In this document: in pieces, positions 56,051 to 63,759 of the stretch | How positions within the stretch are numbered: position 1 is the first letter of the stretch | How the letters are laid out: every line of letters starts with the position of its first letter | Position numbers and translations under genes: made by a program | Notes under the pieces: model-generated | The model's input: only the letters and a program-made list of their open reading frames with translations | Databases searched by the model: none | What the model was told of the DNA's origin: nothing | Assembly (NCBI RefSeq): GCF_034134805.1 | Contig: NZ_CP139419.1 | Coordinates: 2,046,001 to 2,110,000, forward strand | Length of the DNA stretch: 64,000 nt | Direction of reading: 5' to 3' | DNA from: Streptococcus sp. S5 | Lineage (GTDB): Bacteria > Bacillota > Bacilli > Lactobacillales > Streptococcaceae

Positions 56051-57556
56051 TTAATGAGCCAGCATTTCCTGTGCCACTTCTAAACCAGATAAGTTCGAAG
56101 GATAATAAGTTGGCCAATTTTCCAACTCATCATAAAGCGCTTCTTGACTCTTTCCTCCATGGAAAATGTGGAAGTGAGCTGCCTTTACCGGAGTAATTTC
56201 ATGGTCACTAAATTGAACATATTTGAAGTCTCCCGCATCACTCTCTTTCGCTTCAAAGAGATAACGAACACCACGATTTCCCTTCTTATAAGTCAAAATG
56301 TGCTTACCTACGTATTTATAGGTATATTTCTTAGAAGATCCTTTTTGATAAAACTCCATTGAATCCTTATCAATCTTAATCCGATCAATATCTGTTTGGT
56401 AACCCTTAGTATAATATTCCTTATACTCAGCAGCCGTCATAGTTGGATTTAATTTTGCCTTATAATCAAAGACCTGATCCAAGGTTCCATCTTGCAAGTA
56501 TGGATAAACGGATTTCCAATCACCTGCATAATTTGCTAAGCTACGATCCTTAACTTGACTATCCTCGAAATAGCCCTTTTGAACCGTCTTAGCATCTTCC
56601 TCATGTTCCGGTTGAATATCCTTACCAGCTTGTGACGTTGTTTTCTCTAGCGCCTTCAGATTCTCCTTCATAACAGACACGTAGTCTTCGCCATCTTTCA
56701 TTTCTTGATCCGTCAAGCTTTCCAAAGGATTTAAGACAGCCAACTCAACACCAGCTTCAGAAGACAAGGTTTTCGCCAAGGACTTAGAAGCATTTTCCTC
56801 AAAGTAAATGACCTTGATCTCATTTTTCTTGATATACTCTGTCAATTCACGCAATCGTGCAGCAGAAGGCTCGCTATCAGGTGAAATCCCTGAAATGGCC
56901 ACCTGGTTTAATCCATAATCCAAGGCCAAGTAACGGAAAGCCGCGTGTTGGGTCACGAAATTCTTTTGCTTCGCATCTTTCAATCCATCCTGATAAGCTT
57001 GATCCAAAGCCTGTAATTTCTTCAGATAGGCTTGGGCATTTTTCTCAAACGTCTTTTTCTTATCTGGATAAGCTGCGACCAACTGATCACGAATCGATTC
57101 TACCATCTTCATGGCACGATGTGGAGAGAGCCAAAGGTGAGGATCATATTCATGATGGTGTTCTTCGCCCCCTTCGTGTTCATGTTCCTCTTCCAATCCA
57201 GGAAGCAAGACCATACCCTTGGTAGCATCGATCACTTTGGTTTTCTTATCCTTCATTGATTTCAAAAGATTTGGAACCCACGTTTCCATGTTTTCATTCT
57301 CATAGACGAAAACATCCGAATCTTGAATCATAGCCCGCCCCTTAGCAGACAATTCATATTCATGAGGCTCTGATCCCGCTCCAATGAGCAGGTCTACCGT
57401 TCCTTCATCTCCGACAATATTTTTTGTAAAATCATAAACAGGATAAAAAGTGGTCATCACTTTTAATTTCCCATTTTGACTCTGACTTTTGCCACAAGCT
57501 GTCAAAACAAGTGTTAAAGCCACTAACAATAACCAACCAAATTTTTTAAAGTTCAT
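56051..57556 (-). CDS. adcA: Zinc-binding lipoprotein AdcA with ZinT domain
   Basis: This 501-residue lipoprotein (lipobox LTAC near residue 21) is a two-domain zinc receptor. The ZnuA-like domain covers about 30-310 and has the His-rich loop EHEHEGGEEHHHEYDPHLW near residue 130. The ZinT domain covers about 325-501 and ends with the KAAHFHIFHG zinc site. It delivers Zn2+ to the AdcBC transporter. It is last in the adcRCBA operon, whose promoter has an AdcR box. Confidence 0.95.
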   Translation of the reverse strand: MNFKKFGWLLLVALTLVLTACGKSQSQNGKLKVMTTFYPVYDFTKNIVGDEGTVDLLIGAGSEPHEYELSAKGRAMIQDSDVFVYENENMETWVPNLLKSMKDKKTKVIDATKGMVLLPGLEEEHEHEGGEEHHHEYDPHLWLSPHRAMKMVESIRDQLVAAYPDKKKTFEKNAQAYLKKLQALDQAYQDGLKDAKQKNFVTQHAAFRYLALDYGLNQVAISGISPDSEPSAARLRELTEYIKKNEIKVIYFEENASKSLAKTLSSEAGVELAVLNPLESLTDQEMKDGEDYVSVMKENLKALEKTTSQAGKDIQPEHEEDAKTVQKGYFEDSQVKDRSLANYAGDWKSVYPYLQDGTLDQVFDYKAKLNPTMTAAEYKEYYTKGYQTDIDRIKIDKDSMEFYQKGSSKKYTYKYVGKHILTYKKGNRGVRYLFEAKESDAGDFKYVQFSDHEITPVKAAHFHIFHGGKSQEALYDELENWPTYYPSNLSGLEVAQEMLAH

Positions 57557-57558
57557 AT

Positions 57559-58362
57559 CTATTTCCTCAAACGTGATCCAAGATTCACAAGCAAGAACAG
57601 TGCCACAAATAAAAGCGTGATGCTGGCACTCGCTGGTGTATCTGCAATATAAGACAAAATCAACCCACTAAACATCCCGATAAAACCAATGATGACCGCA
57701 ATCAGCATGACCCCACGGAAGTTCTTCCCTAATTTCAGCGCAATACTAGCCGGTAAGACCATGATGGTTGAAACCAATAACGATCCTGCTGCAGGAATCA
57801 TTAAGGCGATAGCAACCCCCGTTACCACATTAAATAAAATGGACATGGTCCGGACCGGAAGGCCATCTACAAAGGCCGTATCTTCATCAAAGGTCAAAAT
57901 ATACATAGGACGCAAGAATAAGGCCGTCAACACTAATACAACAAAAGCAATCACAAACAAGGCGATCACCTGTTCATCCGTAATGGTTAGGGTAGAACCA
58001 AACAAATACTGATCCAAGCTCATCGAGCTTTTTCCACCACCACGCATCAGTACCAAAGCTAGGGCAAGACCTGTGGACATTAAAATTGCCGTCCCGATCT
58101 CCATAAAGTCCTTAAATAAGGTCCGCAAATACTCAAGAAAAACCGCAGCAATAATGACAATGATCATGGTCGAGAGCGTTGGAGAGATCCCAAGGAAAAG
58201 CCCAAAAGCGACACCCGCAAGAGAGACGTGACTTAGCGTATCACTCATAAGACTCTGCCGTCTTAAAATCAAGAAAATCCCTAATACAGGAGAAAAAAGA
58301 CTCATGGCAACCATAGCCAACAAGGCCCGTTGCATAAAATCATACTGGAATAAATCAAGCAT
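57559..58362 (-). CDS. adcB: Zinc ABC transporter permease AdcB
   Basis: The start at [15 protein letters not shown] has GGGGAGG upstream and gives about 267 residues; an earlier in-frame start lies inside adcC and is rejected. Eight to nine membrane helices and the ABC-3 family segment [15 protein letters not shown] near residue 38 identify the zinc/manganese permease type. It overlaps the adcC stop by eight bases. Confidence 0.92.
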   Translation of the reverse strand: MLDLFQYDFMQRALLAMVAMSLFSPVLGIFLILRRQSLMSDTLSHVSLAGVAFGLFLGISPTLSTMIIVIIAAVFLEYLRTLFKDFMEIGTAILMSTGLALALVLMRGGGKSSMSLDQYLFGSTLTITDEQVIALFVIAFVVLVLTALFLRPMYILTFDEDTAFVDGLPVRTMSILFNVVTGVAIALMIPAAGSLLVSTIMVLPASIALKLGKNFRGVMLIAVIIGFIGMFSGLILSYIADTPASASITLLFVALFLLVNLGSRLRK

Positions 58363-59059
58363 GGTCACCCTCCCCTTCAGTATCATGGACATTAAAACAT
58401 CTCCAAGGAGAGCTCTGGTCGCGAACCAAATGAATATTCCGATCCGCAAATTGGTTAACCTCTTCAGGATCATGCGTAATCATCAAAACAGATTTTTGAT
58501 GGTGATGCGCACTGTGATGCATCAACTCATAAAAATCACTCTTTGTCGTCGCATCCATCCCTGTCGTAGGTTCATCTAAAACAAAGATATCCGGATCTGA
58601 AGCAAACATCCTAGCAATGACAGCCCGCTGTTTCTGACCACCAGACAAAGAACCAATCGCCCGATCCTTGAACTCCAGCATCCCAACAGATTCTAAACTC
58701 TTCAGAATATGTTTTTCATCGTGCTCATTCAACTTTCGAAACCAGCCTTTACGAGGGTACCGACCTGATTTCACAAATTCATAGACCGTACTTGGAAACC
58801 CTGCATTAAAACTAGCAATCTGTTGTGGAAGATAAGCAATCCTTAACTTCTTTCCCTTTACATTTGTCTTTGAAATCTCAACTGTCCCGACCTTGGGCTG
58901 TAAAATCCCAAGGCTAGCCTTAATCAAGGTTGACTTAGCAGCACCATTTTCCCCGGTCAAGGTCACAAACTCCCCACTATCTAAGTAGTAATTGATCCCT
59001 TCTAAAACCGGTTCCCGATCATAATAAAACGATAAATTTGAAACCGTAATATACCTCAA
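58355..59059 (-). CDS. adcC: Zinc ABC transporter ATPase AdcC
   Basis: This 234-residue ATPase has Walker A GENGAAKS near residue 36, with Ala in place of the more common Gly in GxxGxGKS. The signature is LSGGQKQR near 137 and Walker B is [12 protein letters not shown] near 157. The Ala substitution occurs in zinc-type ATPases such as ZnuC as far as I recall. It drives zinc import with AdcA and AdcB. It follows adcR directly. Confidence 0.93.
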   Translation of the reverse strand: MRYITVSNLSFYYDREPVLEGINYYLDSGEFVTLTGENGAAKSTLIKASLGILQPKVGTVEISKTNVKGKKLRIAYLPQQIASFNAGFPSTVYEFVKSGRYPRKGWFRKLNEHDEKHILKSLESVGMLEFKDRAIGSLSGGQKQRAVIARMFASDPDIFVLDEPTTGMDATTKSDFYELMHHSAHHHQKSVLMITHDPEEVNQFADRNIHLVRDQSSPWRCFNVHDTEGEGDHA

Positions 59060-59060
59060 A

Positions 59061-59498
59061 CTATAACTCCTCTTCCAATAAATCTAAAAACCTCGAAATA
59101 ACCCCTTGCTCATTCTTAGTAAACTTCGACAAAACATCCTCATAAGTGTGAAGAGTATGCTGATGGTGGTGCTGATGCTCTAATGCAATTGGCTTACCAA
59201 TCTCAGTTAAGCGATAATAGAGAACTCGAGCATCATTCTCATCACGATAAGTCTCTAACATCCCCTGACTTAATAAGGGCTTCACGGCCTTTGTGATAGC
59301 CGCCTGACTGACATTCAATTTCTTAGCTAAGACAGAATTGGTTAGAGCCTCATCGGCAACCAGCATCAAAATATGTTCCTGAGTGTTGGTTAATGAAACA
59401 CCACTTGTACAAGAACCAACTAAAATCTCATGCTGATTTTCAGATAACAATAAAATAGAATTTAAAAATCGATCGATTTTATTTGCAACTTCAGACAA
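59061..59498 (-). CDS. adcR: Zinc-responsive repressor AdcR (MarR family)
   Basis: This 145-residue MarR-type winged-helix protein has the His-rich segment [10 protein letters not shown] near residue 107, a hallmark of AdcR zinc sensing. The early residues [14 protein letters not shown] contain other expected zinc ligands. With zinc it binds TTAAC-type palindromes and represses zinc uptake genes. One such box sits over its own promoter. Confidence 0.95.
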   Translation of the reverse strand: MSEVANKIDRFLNSILLLSENQHEILVGSCTSGVSLTNTQEHILMLVADEALTNSVLAKKLNVSQAAITKAVKPLLSQGMLETYRDENDARVLYYRLTEIGKPIALEHQHHHQHTLHTYEDVLSKFTKNEQGVISRFLDLLEEEL

Positions 59499-59529
59499 AA
59501 TTAACTCCTTCTAATTCACCAAAAGAAAC

Positions 59530-59549
59530 TTTACCGGTTAATTATATCA
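59530..59549 (-). promoter_or_regulatory. AdcR box and promoter of adcRCBA
   Basis: Leftward, the extended -10 box TGATATAAT (59541-59549) is followed by TTAACCGGTAAA (59530-59541), which matches 11 of 12 positions of the AdcR consensus TTAACYRGTTAA. The operator overlaps the end of the -10 box, so zinc-bound AdcR would block initiation. Confidence 0.85.
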
Positions 59550-59559
59550 TAAAAAAGAA

Positions 59560-59593
59560 AAAAATAAAACAAAAAAAGGAGTAAAACTCCTTT
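59560..59593 (-). terminator. Terminator of the tRNA-Leu transcript
   Basis: Leftward, AAAGGAGT/ACTCCTTT around a three-base loop is followed by a long T-rich run. It lies just past the tRNA-Leu 3' end and ahead of the adcR promoter, so it belonged to the intact tRNA gene. Confidence 0.8.
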
Positions 59594-59601
59594 ATAATCT
59601 A

Positions 59602-59654
59602 TACCGGCGGCCGGGGTCGAACCGGCACGTCCTTGCGGACACTGGATTTTGAGT
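59602..59654 (-). pseudogene. 3' half of tRNA-Leu (CAA), attachment site copy
   Basis: Reading leftward, this holds the 3' side of a tRNA-Leu: anticodon loop CTCAAAA (anticodon CAA), the long variable arm TGTCCGCAAGGACG, the T arm GGTTCGACCCCGGCC and the acceptor end CGCCGGTA. The 5' half and D arm are missing. It is the duplicated attachment core at one end of an integrated element. The complete tRNA gene should lie beyond the right end of the window, next to the integrase. Confidence 0.85.
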
Positions 59655-60146
59655 TCCATAACTCCATTATTTAAATCTTACAACCCTGATTTAATAGGGT
59701 TTTAAGCCTTTTGAATCTTGCAAAATAGACTCATTTTTCAAATTTTAGTAACTTTTTGGTAACACTCCATACCTTATCGTTCTAAGAGCATCATCAGAGA
59801 ATAGACGATATGTCCCAACAGGTTATATTCATCCAGAGGTATTCAAGACACTTGTACGATTAACAGTTAATGTAATCATTTTATTTTCTCCTTTAATTAG
59901 GGTAAGTGTTTTTTATTATTTTAACAAAAATAACTCTTTAGCCCAAGAATTTGATAATTCATTTTCTAACAAAACTTTTTTTTTTAAATTTATCTTATGA
60001 TATACTAAACTTATCAGCTATTGGTTCTGAAAAAGTGTCTGCCACAGTTTTACTACAAATTCTCATGACTTGTGCCAAGATTTATAAAAAACGGATAGCT
60101 ATAATAGCTCTTAGAGCAAAAACATGACATATAGGAGGTTAAAGAC
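59655..60146. other. Left arm of the integrated element, mostly gene-free
   Basis: About 490 AT-rich bases hold no intact gene. Contents I can support are a hairpin (AACCCTGATTTAATAGGGTT, near 59690), a short protein fragment (59764-59853) and the control region of the SMR gene. An exact palindrome AGCTATAATAGCT (60097-60109) contains the TATAAT at 60100-60105 and may be an operator. Confidence 0.5.
59764..59853 (+). pseudogene. Fragment resembling a type IIG methylase end
   Basis: Thirty in-frame codons read TPYLIVLRASSENRRYVPTG followed by YIHPEVF. This resembles the SSExRxYxPxG region near the end of MmeI/YeeA-type restriction-methylase proteins as I remember them. There is no start codon, stop codons lie close on both sides, and no other part of such a gene is seen. 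It may be a remnant from an earlier element, or chance. Confidence 0.3.
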
Positions 60147-60473
60147 ATGTCATACTTTTATCTTTTTATCGCCATTGTAGGAGAGATATTGGGAACTAAC
60201 CTTTTGAAATTATCAGACGGTTTTACAAAGCCTATTCCAACCGTTTCTGCCCTACTTAGCTATGGCGTTTGTTTCTATTTCCTCTCACTAGCAATGCAAA
60301 AAATTCCTTTAGGAATAGCTTATGCAACATGGTCAGCTGTCGGTTTAGTTTTGACAGCCTCTATCGCAGTAATGATTTTCAAAGAAACACTAAATGTTTA
60401 TAGCATTATCGGTTTAATTTTGATTATCATTGGTGTTGTCATGGTTAACTTATTAGGAAATGCAGGACATTAA
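60147..60473 (+). CDS. Small multidrug resistance (SMR) efflux protein
   Basis: This 108-residue protein has four membrane helices and the SMR landmarks: the essential Glu14 in AIVGEILGTNLLKLSDGF, the GIAYATWSAVG segment near residue 60, and IGLILIIIGVVMVNL at the end. Such dimers export quaternary ammonium compounds, guanidinium or other cations with proton exchange. AGGAGG precedes the start. It is the only cargo gene I see in the integrated element, and its AT-rich context supports transfer. Confidence 0.9.
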   Translation: MSYFYLFIAIVGEILGTNLLKLSDGFTKPIPTVSALLSYGVCFYFLSLAMQKIPLGIAYATWSAVGLVLTASIAVMIFKETLNVYSIIGLILIIIGVVMVNLLGNAGH

Positions 60474-60480
60474 TAAAACC

Positions 60481-60530
60481 GGCTCTATACTATTTGTAGT
60501 GGGTAAATCCCCTATGGATATTATGGAGCC
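60481..60530. repeat. 50-bp inverted-repeat structure after the SMR gene
   Basis: The ends GGCTCTATACTATTT and GGATATTATGGAGCC are inverted repeats matching at 12 of the first 14 positions, and TATTTTG follows. It can work as a terminator for the SMR gene. The sequence also recalls termini of ISL3-type insertion sequences, so it may be a remnant. Confidence 0.5.
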
Positions 60531-60636
60531 TATTTTGTTGTAGAAAAAAAGTTCCATAAGAACTATAATGAAAAGCTAGAATTCTGTCAATATTTTGGAC
60601 ACATTTTGGGAGGGAATTTTGAAGACTAGCGTCCTC

Positions 60637-61083
60637 CTAATTTTCCCAATAAGTTTTAACTTCTTCAAAAATCTTATTCAAAAGTTCTGCATCTTTTTCT
60701 GACAACTGATTTTTTTCTATAACTCTATCTTTTAGTTCTGTTGCCTTTATTTTATTTCTTGCCACCGAAACTGCTATTGAATGTTTCAAAATATCAAACT
60801 CATCCTTTGAAAAGTTTGCAATATTGGTAAGATCTAATTGTTCTAGAGGTAAACTACTGATAATTGAATAAGGTTTTTGTCCCAGCAAATAATCTGTAGT
60901 AGTCCCAAAGATATTTGCTAATTTCACAACGAATTCTAATCCTGGTTCTAACGTTCCATTCTCCCACCGAGAATATGTCCCTTGTTGAACTCCAATTAAT
61001 TCCGATATTTGTACTTGAGTTAACTTTTTTGATTTTCTGAGAGTTTTTAACCTCTCTGAAAATTTATAATCCTCTGTATACAT
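60637..61083 (-). CDS. Xre family repressor of the integrated element
   Basis: This 148-residue protein has an N-terminal Cro/C1-type helix-turn-helix (about residues 9-65) reading LTQVQISELIGVQQGTYSRW and a helical C terminus that probably mediates dimerisation. It is divergent from the replication genes, the usual arrangement of a plasmid or integrative element repressor. The sites between them (TATTC/GAATA palindromes) are likely operators. Confidence 0.88.
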   Translation of the reverse strand: MYTEDYKFSERLKTLRKSKKLTQVQISELIGVQQGTYSRWENGTLEPGLEFVVKLANIFGTTTDYLLGQKPYSIISSLPLEQLDLTNIANFSKDEFDILKHSIAVSVARNKIKATELKDRVIEKNQLSEKDAELLNKIFEEVKTYWEN

Positions 61084-61120
61084 AATTCTCCTATAGATAT
61101 TCTTATTCGTATATTTTAGC

Positions 61121-61205
61121 TTGACAAAATATTCTAAACGGTATAAAATAGAATTATTCCATAAGGAATATTTATTTTGAGATTGAATATTCCATTGAGA
61201 ATATT
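61121..61205 (+). promoter_or_regulatory. Replication-region promoter with repressor operators
   Basis: TTGACA (61121-61126), a 17-base spacer and TAAAAT (61144-61149). Palindromes TATTCC-N4-GGAATA (61155-61170) and AATATTC-N6-GAATATT (61186-61205) follow, with another AATATTC inside the spacer. These repeated half-sites suit the divergent Xre repressor. Confidence 0.65.
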
Positions 61206-61214
61206 ATAGCATAA

Positions 61215-61236
61215 AAGGAGGTAAAAGCGTATGTAA
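61215..61236 (+). other. Start-stop minimal reading frame with strong ribosome site
   Basis: AAGGAGG is followed, nine bases later, by ATG directly followed by TAA (61231-61236). A second ideal site, AAAGGAGG at 61264-61271, has no start codon at a suitable distance. Both are in the leader of the replication mRNA. Confidence 0.4.
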
Positions 61237-61281
61237 CTAGTAGTCGATTTAAAAAATTTTAATAAAGGAGGTAGGATTCGA

Positions 61282-61350
61282 CAAAATAAAAAATCTTGAA
61301 ACAAATGTGCCGTTCGTTCCAAGATCAAAACATATTATGTAACAATTATA
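61282..61350 (-). ncRNA. Candidate antisense RNA controlling the replication genes
   Basis: Leftward, an extended -10 box TGGTATAAT (core 61345-61350) would start an RNA near 61338. About 15 nt later a hairpin (ATCTTG/CAAGAT, 61293-61325) is followed by a T run (61282-61293). The RNA would be about 55 nt, fully complementary to the leader of the rightward replication mRNA. This copies the plan of plasmid countertranscribed RNAs such as RNAII of pMV158. The -35 region is weak. Confidence 0.55.
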
Positions 61351-61402
61351 CCACAGAAAACTCTTCAGTTGCACAAGAAAATTTCGGAGGTTTCACAAAA
61401 AG

Positions 61403-61876
61403 ATGACCAATAAAGAGTTAGTCAATCAAATTTCTGGCCTAAACTCTACCTCTACTCTTAAAAATTGGATTCAACTGATTAAAGAGATAAGTGGCAAGGA
61501 ATTTAAGAAAATTAAAGTTCCTATCAGTAGAAATCCCAGAACTCATCAATTAAGTTATACAGTTGCCTATGATTTTACAGACGAAGACCTTAGACAATTT
61601 CAAAAGTTAGCTAAACTAAAACTTGAAATAGGTCTAAAAGAGGCTATACAAGCCGTATTTGGGAGTCTAGCAGACAATGAACATGAATCCCTAAACCAAG
61701 TAATAGATGAGCTCTACGATGAACTGAGCGCCTTAAAACAGGAATTTAAGCGAGAAATGCGACTGATAAAAATTGAGAATTCCAACCTAAAAAAGAAAAT
61801 CCAAGATATTGAAGAGTCGATGCAAACCGGCTTACTAGGGTTTGTTAACAAGAGGTCAAAAAATAGGTTCGGCTAA
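61403..61876 (+). CDS. Hypothetical protein with C-terminal coiled coil, upstream of rep
   Basis: This 157-residue protein is not assigned to a family. The N-terminal 55 residues are basic (STLKNWIQLIKEISGKEFKK), the middle is helical, and residues 105-145 form a probable coiled coil with regular Leu and Ile spacing (LKQEFKREMRLIKIENSNLK). GGAGG lies about 13 bases before the ATG. As the first gene after the controlled leader and just before rep it may assist replication or act as an auxiliary regulator. Confidence 0.75.
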   Translation: MTNKELVNQISGLNSTSTLKNWIQLIKEISGKEFKKIKVPISRNPRTHQLSYTVAYDFTDEDLRQFQKLAKLKLEIGLKEAIQAVFGSLADNEHESLNQVIDELYDELSALKQEFKREMRLIKIENSNLKKKIQDIEESMQTGLLGFVNKRSKNRFG

Positions 61877-61883
61877 TAGCGAG

Positions 61884-61980
61884 TTTTCGGCTGAGCCATG
61901 AGGCAGAAAGCCGAAAATGAGCGTAGATGCGGACGGACCATTTTTGACCGATAGGGTGTGTAGTAACACCACCCTCTGCA
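61884..61980 (+). other. Candidate replication or transfer origin
   Basis: The perfect arms TTTTCGGCT and AGCCGAAAA (about 61883-61917) form one hairpin, and AGGGTG/CACCCT with an inner TGT/ACA (61956-61978) a second one with loop AGTA. Both lie at the very start of the Rep reading frame. Rolling-circle initiators and MobT relaxases nick in such hairpins near their own gene. Which nick site is used, if any, is not visible. Confidence 0.45.
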
Positions 61981-63113
61981 AGTTAGGTGTACCATCGAAA
62001 AAATTCAGTATTACCAAGGGTTTTGGAGATTTTAAGGGTGGCAAAATTAGGCAAAAAGTTGAATCAAAATCTATGGCAAAAAATGAGCATTTACGTTCTG
62101 TATTTGACTGGATTCAAATTCAGTTTGATAAGACTGAATTTTCGCCAAAAGAAATAATCGAAGATATCCTATTTCTTGACTTTGACCTATTTATTGAGAA
62201 TAAGGGGAGCCTTAAATACTATAACTATGATAGCCAGCTTCATTATGGGAATATCCGTATCTACTATGGATCGAAAGAGTCGTCCTACATGCTTGTCATG
62301 TCAGGACAGGCACTAGAGTTCTATAGAGATATGGTATTAGATCCAAATAGTCTCTCCGAAAGACAGTTTCTGAACAACCTCTACTACAATTACATTCATT
62401 TTTCAGTAAGACGAATTGATATTGCAATAGATGATTTTAATGAAACACCCTATTTCACTCCTAATCAACTTCTAAAGATTTGTCAGAAGAAACGCTTTCT
62501 ATATGGAAAAAGCACCTACTACAATACCTACGGAGATGAAACGATCGGTCAGACCTTATATTTAAGAAAACCCAATGATGATGAAAGACTTAGAATTTAC
62601 GATAAGCGCTTAGAACAAGCTGAAAAGCTCGGGATCAGCAAGCGGTATATAGAAAATTGGATAAGAACTGAGTTAGAACTTAGGAAAGCAAAAGCTCACT
62701 ACTTCATTCAAGAATGGTTGCATTCAGAAATAGATCTTCTTAACTTTACCAAGGGATACCTCAAAGAAAAAGTGAGGTTCTATAGTGATAGTCACTTCTC
62801 AAAACCTTTGAGATCTTGGGAAAAGTTTTTAGGTCACTCAAAACCTGTCTCTATCATTATTTCAAAACCAAAGACAGAACTAGAACAAAAATTAGAATGG
62901 TTTACCTATAAAGGTTCTGGAGCTATTCTAAAAGCGTATAAATTTCTATACGACAATAACTTACTGCATGAGTATGAGAAATCTAACTATCTCGCACTCA
63001 ACAATATGGAATATCCACCAGATTTAGCAAGTGGATTAATAGAAAGGGCAATTCTCTTTAAAAGAGAAGATTTAATCCCTACAATCAAAGAAAATATCAA
63101 AAGGAGAAATTAA
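61917..63113 (+). CDS. Replication initiation factor (Rep_trans/MobT type)
   Basis: This 398-residue protein belongs to the Rep_trans family of rolling-circle initiators and relaxases. Family landmarks include IHFSVRRIDIAIDDF near residue 165, the LRIYDKRLEQ segment near 225 and WIRTELELRKAK near 250. The first 50 codons overlap the origin-like hairpins, so the true start could be the Met at 62073, though no ribosome site is seen there. It may replicate the excised element and serve its mobilisation. Confidence 0.82.
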   Translation: MSVDADGPFLTDRVCSNTTLCKLGVPSKKFSITKGFGDFKGGKIRQKVESKSMAKNEHLRSVFDWIQIQFDKTEFSPKEIIEDILFLDFDLFIENKGSLKYYNYDSQLHYGNIRIYYGSKESSYMLVMSGQALEFYRDMVLDPNSLSERQFLNNLYYNYIHFSVRRIDIAIDDFNETPYFTPNQLLKICQKKRFLYGKSTYYNTYGDETIGQTLYLRKPNDDERLRIYDKRLEQAEKLGISKRYIENWIRTELELRKAKAHYFIQEWLHSEIDLLNFTKGYLKEKVRFYSDSHFSKPLRSWEKFLGHSKPVSIIISKPKTELEQKLEWFTYKGSGAILKAYKFLYDNNLLHEYEKSNYLALNNMEYPPDLASGLIERAILFKREDLIPTIKENIKRRN

Positions 63114-63115
63114 AT

Positions 63116-63502
63116 ATGGCAAAAATGCTCTCACAAAATGACTGGAATTTCAATAACATTGGAACAAAATTTGAATTGGATGAAGTCATTCCAAAATTTG
63201 AAACGGAAGTCCGAGCAGATGCAAACGGAGAAATTATCAAAAACCGAGATGGTAGCGAAAGACGTTTTAATACCGATAAAATCATTGGTTGGAAATACAA
63301 TGTAACGATCAAGGATGGACAATTCAAAAAGAAATCAACCCAAGTCTCAGTAGACAATCCAGAAGCTTTAGTCGATAATGACTATATCCAAGCAATGGAT
63401 CAAGTACCAGTTACATTTGACAATTTACAAGCTACTATGATTAGTTCAACGATGTATTACAAGGCGGATGCTATCCATTTAGTAGATGTAAAACAAAAAT
63501 AA
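63116..63502 (+). CDS. Conserved hypothetical protein of integrative elements
   Basis: This 128-residue soluble protein begins two bases after the rep stop codon with AAAAGGAG upstream. It is rich in Asp, Asn and Lys, has no membrane segment, and reads like a small beta-rich fold (WKYNVTIKDGQFKKKSTQVS). Similar proteins between rep and the excisionase gene are familiar from small streptococcal integrative elements, but I know no function. Its place suggests replication or transfer support. Confidence 0.72.
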   Translation: MAKMLSQNDWNFNNIGTKFELDEVIPKFETEVRADANGEIIKNRDGSERRFNTDKIIGWKYNVTIKDGQFKKKSTQVSVDNPEALVDNDYIQAMDQVPVTFDNLQATMISSTMYYKADAIHLVDVKQK

Positions 63503-63561
63503 GTATAAGACAAGGGGAGTTAATCCTCCCCGTACTTAATCTAATTAGAAAAGGAGAGCAC

Positions 63562-63756
63562 ATGATTAAAACTGTAACAAAAGATGACCTTATCGAACTT
63601 GGATTTGCTCCAGGAACTGCAAGAAAGATTATCCATACTGGCAAATTACTATTAGTGAATCGTGGTTTTAATATCTACGATAACAAACGGATTGGTACAA
63701 TTCCAGCCAGTGTCGCTGAAGAACTACTAGGAATTGAACTCCAGAAAGAAGCATAA
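63562..63756 (+). CDS. DUF3173 family protein, probable excisionase-like factor
   Basis: This 64-residue basic protein matches the DUF3173 type, with a helix-turn-helix-like stretch DLIELGFAPGTARKIIHTGK and YDNKRIGTIPASVAEELLG. DUF3173 genes usually sit immediately before a tyrosine integrase, as here (the integrase ATG follows after three bases). Such small proteins steer excision. AAAGGAGAG precedes the start. Confidence 0.85.
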   Translation: MIKTVTKDDLIELGFAPGTARKIIHTGKLLLVNRGFNIYDNKRIGTIPASVAEELLGIELQKEA

Positions 63757-63759
63757 TGA

